DNA of 10,787 nt, from positions 1-10,787 of the forward strand of contig JAITSM010000098.1 of NCBI GenBank assembly GCA_031287815.1. The letters run 5' to 3'. The DNA is from Prevotellaceae bacterium (GTDB lineage Bacteria > Bacteroidota > Bacteroidia > Bacteroidales > UBA932). The notes below the pieces were generated by a model that did not search any database, was not told where the DNA came from, and saw only the letters and a program-made list of their open reading frames with translations. Position numbers and translations under genes: made by a program. This document shows positions 5,848 to 10,787 of the stretch, in pieces. The first letter of the stretch is position 1. Every line of letters begins with the position of its first letter.

Positions 5848-7398
5848 CTACTGTTTTTTTATCATTATTTTGTCGTCCGGATATATCTTGGAATTCTTCG
5901 TGAGGCCGTTCAGTTGCATGATGTCGTAGAAAGTGATGTCGTCGTACAGTTGCGAGATGCTCCAGAGGGTTTCGCCTTTCTTTACCGTATGCACTAACGC
6001 TTTTCCGGCGGGAATGGCTTGTGCGGGTTTGGCAGAAGAAGCCACTGCGGCGGCCGCTTTTTTGGCTCTTGCATTCACTACTAATTTTTGTCCGGTATTG
6101 ATGCGCGTGCTTTTGCCAATATCGTTCCAATATTGCAGGTCGGAAATTTTTACGCCGTACTTCAGGGCGATGGAACTGAGCGTTTCCCCTTTTCTTACCC
6201 TGTGGATGGTGCGCCCGCCAACGGTGGCGGCGCTTCCCCGTTGCGCAATCTGTTTAATGATATTCGAGTTAAAATACACGCTGTCTTTATAGGCATAAAT
6301 TTCTTTTTCTTTTTCGGCAAACAGGCCGGTGTATTCAAAGGGAATGCGCAATACATAAGGCGCGGAAGCGCCCGGAATAATGTCATGCAGGTATTGCGGA
6401 TTAAAGTCGCGCAGCTCGTCCACGGGGATGCCGATGACCTCCGATACCTGTTCGAAGTGCAGCATTTTATTTATTATAAACGTATCCACCTGTGCCGGCC
6501 GGCTCACCTGTTTCGGGCGGAGGTTATGTTCTTTGTAATATTCCAGTAAATAGCCGGCGCCTACAAATAACGGCACATAGCCGCGTGTTTCGCGCGGCAG
6601 GTAAGGATAGATATCCCAGTAATCGCTTTTGCCTCCGGAACGCCGGATAGCCTTGCGTACATTGCCGTCGCCGCAATTGTAGGCGGCAATAGCCAGCGAC
6701 CAGTCGCCAAAAATATTGTACAAATCTTTCAGGTATTTTGCGGCGGCATGCGTCGCCGCTATCGGGTCAAAGCGTTCGTCAACAAATGAATTTATTTTAA
6801 GGTTGTACCGTAATGCCGTCGGGTATATAAATTGCCACATCCCTTTTGCTTTGGCGCGCGAAACGGCGCGCGGGTTTAAAGCCGATTCGATAATCGCCAT
6901 TGCCCGCAATTCGAGCGGTAATTCATACATATCCAAAATTTCTTCGATTATCGGAAGGTAATAATGGGCAAGCCCCAATATCATTTCCGATTTTTCGGGG
7001 TCTTTTTGCGTATAGACCATAATGTAGCGGCGCACCACGTCGTTATACGGCAAATCAATAATCGTGGGCATGCGTTTGAGCCGCTCGATATACACGGAAT
7101 CCGGCAAGTCGGCCTGTTGCCGGTTGTCTTCAATTTCAACAAATATTTCCGACGAGTCCTGCAATGCGCGTTGCAGGTACCATATCGAGAGCAGGCTGTC
7201 CAGATTCTGGGTTATACTGACATCTAAAATTTCTTCGTCATTGTTCTCTTCCTGTTCATCCACGCTAACAATCACGTCGCCGTTAATAATATCGCCGTCC
7301 ATAACGGTTGTATCGGTTGCCGCTTTTACTATATGCGACTGCGCATAGCCCGCCGTAACCGAAAAAAAGAAGAGAAAAACGAAAATTATTTTTTTCAT
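5848..7398 (-). CDS. mltD: MltD-like lytic transglycosylase with LysM domains
   Basis: This 516-residue exported enzyme cleaves peptidoglycan between MurNAc and GlcNAc, forming 1,6-anhydro ends. The signal peptide is MKKIIFVFLFFFSVTAGYAQ, followed by an acidic spacer (about 33-60). The SLT domain (about 140-290) has the catalytic glutamate Glu171 in MAIIES, then KAKGMWQF and AIAAYNCGDGNVRKA, all typical of family 1D enzymes. A degenerate LysM-like segment (about 310-360) precedes two clear LysM repeats, HRVRKGETLSSIALKYGV (about 391-435) and HTVKKGETLWSISQLY (about 463-512), which bind glycan strands. Whether it is a lipoprotein is unlikely: no lipobox Cys is seen. It is the last gene of the parA-parB-DUF5683 operon, only 12 nt after the DUF5683 stop. 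Confidence 0.92.
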   Translation of the reverse strand: MKKIIFVFLFFFSVTAGYAQSHIVKAATDTTVMDGDIINGDVIVSVDEQEENNDEEILDVSITQNLDSLLSIWYLQRALQDSSEIFVEIEDNRQQADLPDSVYIERLKRMPTIIDLPYNDVVRRYIMVYTQKDPEKSEMILGLAHYYLPIIEEILDMYELPLELRAMAIIESALNPRAVSRAKAKGMWQFIYPTALRYNLKINSFVDERFDPIAATHAAAKYLKDLYNIFGDWSLAIAAYNCGDGNVRKAIRRSGGKSDYWDIYPYLPRETRGYVPLFVGAGYLLEYYKEHNLRPKQVSRPAQVDTFIINKMLHFEQVSEVIGIPVDELRDFNPQYLHDIIPGASAPYVLRIPFEYTGLFAEKEKEIYAYKDSVYFNSNIIKQIAQRGSAATVGGRTIHRVRKGETLSSIALKYGVKISDLQYWNDIGKSTRINTGQKLVVNARAKKAAAAVASSAKPAQAIPAGKALVHTVKKGETLWSISQLYDDITFYDIMQLNGLTKNSKIYPDDKIMIKKQ

Positions 7399-7410
7399 AT
7401 CCGTAAAATT

Positions 7411-8265
7411 TTAAAATGTAATTTGCAATTGCATGCCTATGGCCGGCTGCCCGCCGGAGGCGTAGGCGTCGTAATTTAATAACGCCGGGTGGATGCGCAA
7501 GGAGAGGTTGTCGTCTACGTCAAAATTTTTCAAATGCGCAAACACATTCGCATCAATAATGTTCATCACATACACCAGTGCGGTAAACAAGATGGCATAA
7601 TCGCGGCTGCGGCGATAGCTGTCGCGGTAATATTTAAGGTTGGCTTCCGTAAACCGGCCGTTAAATTCATCGACCGTATCCGGGTCGCCATCCCTTAAAA
7701 TGTCGTACGCTTTACGAAAGCGGAGGTATTGCTTGTTGTTGAAATCGATTAAATAGCCTGTGAACGCCAGCCCGCCGTAGAGAACCGGAAGTTTCCAGTA
7801 ATCGCCGTTATAAATTTGCCCCAGTCCCGGCAACATGGTAGAATAAAGGGCTGCGCGCGCGGGCAGCACGCTTTTTGCCGTTTTATAGGATACCGCGCCA
7901 TCCAGTAAGCTGCTCCAGTAAACGGCTGCCGCGCCGAGATAAAACCATGTGCGTTGTTGTCTGAAACGTTCTTCTCCGGTGGCTTTGTACTGCCGGTGGC
8001 TGTGAACGCCGGCGCCTATCAAGCCGCCAATACCGCCCCATACCACAGGGATTTTCCAGTAATCGCGGTTATAGGCTTGTGAATAGCCCGGCAACAGCAG
8101 CGAAGCCGTCCATACTTTTGTTATCGTTAATGAATCCCGGCCGGTAAGCCCGTACCAGTAATTTTTGCCGGGTTCCCGCGCGCCGGGCTCCTTCTCCTGA
8201 GCCAGGGAAAGGCGGCTGAAACCGGTTAAAAGAAGTATAATTAAAAAAAATTTTCTTATGTTCAC
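7411..8265 (-). CDS. DUF5683 family membrane protein
   Basis: This 284-residue protein is of unknown function, in a family largely confined to Bacteroidota. It has an N-terminal hydrophobic signal or anchor (MNIRKFFLIILLLTGFSRLSLA), glycine-rich hydrophobic segments and a C-terminus, IDANVFAHLKNFDVDDNLSLRI, typical of the family. A short motif occurs twice: LLPGYSQAYNRDYWKIPVV (57-75) and MLPGLGQIYNGDYWKLPVL (144-162). From memory, related proteins have one such LPGxGQxYNxxYWKxP motif, so the first copy may be an internal duplication. It sits between parB (42 nt gap) and mltD (12 nt gap), suggesting a role in the envelope coordinated with chromosome partition or cell division. No catalytic residues are recognised. 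Confidence 0.82.
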   Translation of the reverse strand: MNIRKFFLIILLLTGFSRLSLAQEKEPGAREPGKNYWYGLTGRDSLTITKVWTASLLLPGYSQAYNRDYWKIPVVWGGIGGLIGAGVHSHRQYKATGEERFRQQRTWFYLGAAAVYWSSLLDGAVSYKTAKSVLPARAALYSTMLPGLGQIYNGDYWKLPVLYGGLAFTGYLIDFNNKQYLRFRKAYDILRDGDPDTVDEFNGRFTEANLKYYRDSYRRSRDYAILFTALVYVMNIIDANVFAHLKNFDVDDNLSLRIHPALLNYDAYASGGQPAIGMQLQITF

Positions 8266-8307
8266 GAACTAACAACAGATTATTACGAACGACTGCCCGT
8301 ATATTCC

Positions 8308-9216
8308 CTAACCGTTTAAACTATTTAATTTCGATAGAAATTCATTCATCTCTTCATCGTTTTTAAAGGGGATGGTGATGCTGCCATTGCCTTTGTTACT
8401 GCGCTTGACGGCTATCTCTACATCAAAACAGCGTTTCATGGCTTCTTTTAATTCCCTGCCTATCTCCGGCAATGCCGTTTCTTCCGGTTGTTTTTTTATT
8501 TCTTTCGGCTGCGCTATTTTCTTCACCAGTTCTTCTACCTGCCGCACCGACAGCCCTTCGTCCAGCGTTTTCCGCAGCGCTTTAATCTGGTCTTTGCCCT
8601 CCGGCAGTCCGGCAATGGCGCGCGCATGCCCCATCGTGATATAGCTTTCACGAACGGCGGCTTGCACTTCTGCCGGCTGTTGCAGCAGGCGCAAATAATT
8701 CGCCACCGTCGAACGTTTTTTCCCGATGCGTTCGCTCAACGCTTCCTGCGTGAGGCCTCCTTCTTCCATGAGGCGCTGGTAGGTAACGGCTATTTCGAGC
8801 GCATTCAAATCTTCGCGTTGAATATTCTCCACCAGCGCGCATACCAGCACGCTCTTTTCTTCGTCGCCGCCGGAACGGACAAATACCGGAATAGTTTCCA
8901 ACCCGGCCATCCGCGCGGCGCGGTAACGCCGTTCCCCGCTGATGATTTGAAATTTCCCGCTTTTGAGTTCCCGCACGGTGACGGGTTGTATGATTCCCAG
9001 ATTTTTTATCGACTCCGCCAACTCTTGCAGGGCTTCCTCGTCGAAATGTTTGCGCGGTTGGTGAGGATTGGGCTCAATCGCTTCCATCGCTATGTCCGAA
9101 ACGCCGTTAAAAACCGGCTCTCCGGCAGGACGCTCTTTCGGCTCGCGCGGCGTGGATTCCGCATCTCCCAGCAATGCGCCTAAACCCATTCCTAAAGCCG
9201 TTCTTTTTGGTGCCAT
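8308..9216 (-). CDS. parB: Chromosome partitioning protein ParB
   Basis: This 302-residue ParB/Spo0J protein is a CTP-dependent DNA clamp that loads at parS sites and spreads over the origin region. The N-terminal tail KRTALGMGLGALLG (4-17) is the usual ParA-stimulating segment. The CTP-binding domain contains NPHQPRKHFDEEAL (50-63), GERRYRAAR (94-102) and ENIQRED (130-136). The helix-turn-helix is at about 155-178 (LTQEALSERIGKKRSTVANYL), and a C-terminal dimerisation domain ends with FLSKLNSLNG. Length and domain order are normal. It follows parA by 36 nt in the same operon, so the pair is the chromosomal rather than a plasmid type, which also fits the mltD and DUF5683 neighbours. No parS-like palindrome was found in this window. 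Confidence 0.96.
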   Translation of the reverse strand: MAPKRTALGMGLGALLGDAESTPREPKERPAGEPVFNGVSDIAMEAIEPNPHQPRKHFDEEALQELAESIKNLGIIQPVTVRELKSGKFQIISGERRYRAARMAGLETIPVFVRSGGDEEKSVLVCALVENIQREDLNALEIAVTYQRLMEEGGLTQEALSERIGKKRSTVANYLRLLQQPAEVQAAVRESYITMGHARAIAGLPEGKDQIKALRKTLDEGLSVRQVEELVKKIAQPKEIKKQPEETALPEIGRELKEAMKRCFDVEIAVKRSNKGNGSITIPFKNDEEMNEFLSKLNSLNG

Positions 9217-9230
9217 GTACTATTGTGTTA

Positions 9231-9250
9231 ATCCGGCAAGGAGGCCGGAT
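9231..9250 (-). promoter_or_regulatory. Intercistronic hairpin between parA and parB
   Basis: ATCCGGC (9231-9237) and GCCGGAT (9244-9250) form a perfect 7-bp stem with a 6-nt loop, starting 2 nt after the parA stop codon. No T run follows on the minus strand. It may protect the upstream message end or set the ParA to ParB ratio, or it may be neutral. Confidence 0.45.
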
Positions 9251-9252
9251 GA

Positions 9253-10026
9253 TTAGTGTTTTTCGTTCTTTTTCAAAATTTCTTTGGACAGGTTCAAATA
9301 ATTGTTTGCGCCTATGGATGCGGCGTCGTAAAGAATCACCGGCTTCCCGAACGACGGCGACTCGCTTAACTTTACGTTGCGCTGGACAATGGTTTGGAAG
9401 ACCATGTTGGGAAAATGGCGGCGCACTTCTTCTACCACCTGGTTGGCCAGGCGCAGCCGCGCGTCGTACATGGTCAGCAAAAAGCCTTCGATGGTTAAGT
9501 CGGGATTCAAGCGCGTCTGCACGATTTTTACCGTATTTAATAATTTCCCCAGCCCCTCCAAAGCAAAAAATTCGCATTGCACCGGGATGATAACAGCGTC
9601 GGCGGCCGTCAAGGCATTCACCGTAATCAAACCCAGCGATGGCGAACAGTCGATGAGGATATAATCGTAGTTCCCGGCGATTTTTTTCAGCACGGTTTTC
9701 AATACTTTTTCACGATTGGGAAGTTGCAGCATTTCTATTTCCGCGCCCACCAGGTCAATGTGCGAAGGGATAAGTTGCAGCCCTTTGATTTCGGTATCCA
9801 GTAAAGCCCCTGACGCTTCGGACGAGCCGATTAAACATTCGTATATCGTATCGCCGGCAATGGTTTTGGTATCGAAGCCCAAGCCTGAAGTGGCATTGGC
9901 TTGCGGGTCGGCGTCGATCAGCAATACTTTCCTTTCGAGGACAGCCAGCCCGGCTGCCAGGTTGATTGCGGTGGTTGTTTTTCCTACGCCGCCTTTTTGA
10001 TTAGCAATGGCTATTATTTTTCCCAT
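9253..10026 (-). CDS. parA: Chromosome partitioning ATPase ParA (Soj type)
   Basis: This 257-residue Walker-type ATPase binds DNA non-specifically in its ATP form and is driven by ParB to segregate origins. The deviant Walker A motif KGGVGKTT (11-18) has the signature Lys11 and Lys16. LLIDADPQ (35-42) is the A' segment, and YILIDCSPSLG (near 121-131) is Walker B. The protein has no N-terminal helix-turn-helix, so it is the short chromosomal type. It heads the operon, with start codon MGKIIAIANQ at 10026 about 30 nt after a -7 box. A run of repeat blocks fills the upstream region. Confidence 0.97.
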   Translation of the reverse strand: MGKIIAIANQKGGVGKTTTAINLAAGLAVLERKVLLIDADPQANATSGLGFDTKTIAGDTIYECLIGSSEASGALLDTEIKGLQLIPSHIDLVGAEIEMLQLPNREKVLKTVLKKIAGNYDYILIDCSPSLGLITVNALTAADAVIIPVQCEFFALEGLGKLLNTVKIVQTRLNPDLTIEGFLLTMYDARLRLANQVVEEVRRHFPNMVFQTIVQRNVKLSESPSFGKPVILYDAASIGANNYLNLSKEILKKNEKH

Positions 10027-10054
10027 AATTTATAATGTATAGTGGTATAATCTG

Positions 10055-10071
10055 CAAAAGTAACAAAAATA
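10055..10071 (-). promoter_or_regulatory. parA operon promoter (two overlapping -7 candidates)
   Basis: On the minus strand TATTTTTG (10071-10064) and TACTTTTG (10062-10055) both match TAnnTTTG. They would give leaders of roughly 20 to 30 nt before the parA start. No clear TTTG is found 19-21 nt further upstream, so the -33 part is weak. The TATGAAG array begins 21 nt upstream. Confidence 0.55.
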
Positions 10072-10091
10072 TTTGAAATAGCCGTGAGTTG

Positions 10092-10174
10092 TATGAAGTA
10101 TGAAGTATGAAGTATGAAGTATGAAGTATGAAGTGGCTGGCGCCTGTTTAATGGAGAATGGAGAATGGAGAATG
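10092..10174. repeat. TATGAAG and AATGGAG arrays around one core, block E
   Basis: Six perfect TATGAAG units (10092-10133) run into the core GGCTGGCGCC (10135-10144). After TGTTT come three AATGGAG units (10150-10170) and a partial one. Unlike block B, the two sides carry different heptamers and are not inverted copies, so this block looks like a junction between two palindromes joined at the core. Confidence 0.88.
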
Positions 10175-10180
10175 TCTCTT

Positions 10181-10258
10181 GAGTTAAGAACTAAGAACTA
10201 AAAGTTAAAAGTGCTGGCGCCAGCTAACTTTTAGTTCTTAACTCTTAACTCTTAACTT
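10181..10258. repeat. Heptamer-arm palindrome, block F
   Basis: From the boundary GAGTTAA, the left arm of AGTTAAG, AACTAAG and AACTAAA-type words reaches the core GCTGGCGCCAGC (10213-10224). The right arm is its near inverse, with TTAACTC repeated as 7-bp units at the end. It abuts the last hairpin of the right long element. Confidence 0.87.
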
Positions 10259-10476
10259 AAAAAGCCCGGAGGGTTTACATTTTCGTAACCCCATGCAAGT
10301 GGAGCGGAGCGGAACGCAGCATGGGGCAAGATGGCACTCCCTGCCCCTCGCGCGGAGCACAGGTTTTCCGCTATGCACGGACAGTGCGCCGCGCGAAAGG
10401 CGCAGGCGTTCTTTTTCCGCAGGCTGCACTGCGCTGGCCTGCGGTTATGAATATTCCGCCCCTTCGGGGCTTTTTT
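10259..10476 (-). repeat. Long multi-hairpin repeat element, right copy (inverted)
   Basis: Read on the minus strand this copy follows the left copy (58-274) hairpin by hairpin, with about 90 percent identity except in one patch. There the left stem GTGCAA/TTGCAT is replaced by GGGGCA/TGCCCC (plus-strand positions 10342-10347 and 10323-10328). The terminal hairpin AAACCC/GGGCTT has one A-C mismatch compared with AAGCCC/GGGCTT. The copy is inverted relative to the left one, so the two enclose about 10 kb with all complete genes of the window. Confidence 0.85.
10458..10476 (+). terminator. Intrinsic terminator-like hairpin, plus direction
   Basis: GCCCC-TTC-GGGGC (10458-10470) is followed by six T residues (10471-10476). 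It is the same module as at 58-76 and 3730-3748, here facing right. No plus-strand gene lies just upstream, so it is probably a structural part of the repeat. Confidence 0.6.
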
Positions 10477-10598
10477 GAGTTAAGAACTAAAAGTTAAGAA
10501 CTAAAAGTTAAGAACTAAAAGTTAAGAACTAAAAGTTAAGAACTAAAAGTTAGCTGGCGCCAGCCAACTTTTAACTTTTAACTTTTAGTTCTTAACTC
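10477..10598. repeat. Heptamer-arm palindrome with five 14-bp units, block G
   Basis: Five perfect tandem AGTTAAGAACTAAA units (10478-10547), each two related 7-bp words, lead to the core GCTGGCGCCAGC (10553-10564). The right arm (10565-10598) contains AACTTTT-type words and ends in TTAACTC. The left arm is twice as long as the right, so the tandem part has expanded on one side only. Confidence 0.9.
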
Positions 10599-10636
10599 AA
10601 AAAAATCCGCCGGCATCTTTCCATACCGGCGGTTTT
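10599..10636 (-). terminator. Strong intrinsic terminator of the right-edge gene
   Basis: CCGCCGG (10607-10613) and CCGGCGG (10626-10632) form a 7-bp GC stem. On the minus strand it is followed by A and a run of T residues (10605-10599). On the plus strand four T residues follow (10633-10636), so it may work in both directions. It lies 80-110 nt after the stop of the partial minus-strand gene. Confidence 0.7.
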
Positions 10637-10655
10637 CATTACTTCGCCTCTCTGC

Positions 10656-10703
10656 CTCCCCCTCCTTCGGAGGGGGAGTTGGCTCCCTCCCCTTCGGGGA
10701 GGG
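10656..10703. repeat. Pair of GC-rich REP-like hairpins
   Basis: CTCCCCCTCC (10656-10665) pairs with 10669-10678 around TTC, and CCCTCCCC (10685-10692) pairs with GGGGAGGG (10696-10703) around TTC. A CTGGGGAGGGG tail follows. The sequence type matches the hairpin at 5602-5642, placing both in one dispersed family. They lie between the right-edge gene and its terminator. Confidence 0.75.
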
Positions 10704-10716
10704 CTGGGGAGGGGCG

Positions 10717-10787
10717 TCAGGGTATTACCACCTCCGCTATCGGGCTGTACGGCCCTTTCTCGCCGCGGGTGTTCTCCCAGCAGAGGG
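10717..10787 (-). CDS. C-terminal end of a minus-strand protein (partial)
   Basis: The last 22 codons before a TGA stop (10717-10719) read LCWENTRGEKGPYSPIAEVV then IP. The other two frames give either an early stop or low-complexity sequence. A W-x-NTRGEKGP ending resembles, from memory, the C-termini of small Bacteroidales proteins with a fibronectin type III-like fold, but the fragment is too short to assign. A REP pair and a strong terminator follow in the right order and direction, which supports a real gene end. Confidence 0.6.
   Translation of the reverse strand, partial: LCWENTRGEKGPYSPIAEVVIP

Noticed and set aside
8488..9183. 231-residue plus-strand ORF opposite parB
   Set aside because: Antisense shadow of a complete, canonical ParB; no recognisable motif.
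10238..10478. ORFs of 61-63 residues in the right long element
   Set aside because: Same reason: frame is not kept between copies, and they run into heptamer repeats.
1..10598. Tandem heptamer blocks as a CRISPR array
   Set aside because: Units are 7 or 14 bp with no unique spacers of constant length, and no cas genes are present.

Overview
The window looks like a chromosome segment of a Bacteroidota bacterium, probably of the order Bacteroidales. The evidence is: start-proximal promoters of the TAnnTTTG type (369-376, 3899-3906, and minus strand 10062-10055); a FISUMP (Fib_succ_major) secreted protein; a DUF5683 protein; and a parA-parB-DUF5683-mltD gene order that I know from Bacteroidales. 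No tRNA, rRNA, CRISPR array, transposase or phage gene is visible.

Left third (1-3672, plus strand): after a repeat cluster, a GT4 glycosyltransferase and an overlapping flippase-like LPG_synthase_TM membrane protein form a two-gene unit. About 190 bp downstream lies a PAP2-type membrane phosphatase or lipid phosphotransferase. Together they suggest glycolipid or envelope-lipid metabolism. The gap between the last two genes holds nested inverted repeats and a possible leftward small RNA.

Middle (3673-5847): a second repeat cluster, a consensus promoter, a long (about 380 nt) AT-rich and highly foldable leader, then one secreted cysteine-rich FISUMP protein, followed by a GC-rich REP-like hairpin and a third repeat block.

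Right half (5848-10026, minus strand): a compact operon read right to left, parA, parB, a DUF5683 membrane protein and an MltD-like lytic transglycosylase with LysM domains, with gaps of 36, 42 and 12 nt. It links chromosome partition with envelope and peptidoglycan functions. Upstream is a large repeat cluster (10092-10598). At the extreme right edge is the last 22 codons of another minus-strand gene, followed by a strong intrinsic terminator.

The most unusual content is the intergenic repeat system. (i) Palindromes with a nearly invariant GGCTGGCGCC core carry arms made of 7-bp units (AAAAGTT, AACTAAA, AATGGAG, TATGAAG and variants); at least eight cores are present. (ii) A roughly 217-bp multi-hairpin element occurs as a long copy at 58-274 and an inverted long copy at 10259-10476, with a short form at 3730-3815. 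The two long copies differ by compensatory changes in one hairpin stem, which suggests that structure is conserved rather than sequence. These repeats touch gene ends and promoters: they supply the stop codon of the PAP2 gene and part of the glycosyltransferase promoter region, and they lie just upstream of the parA promoter.
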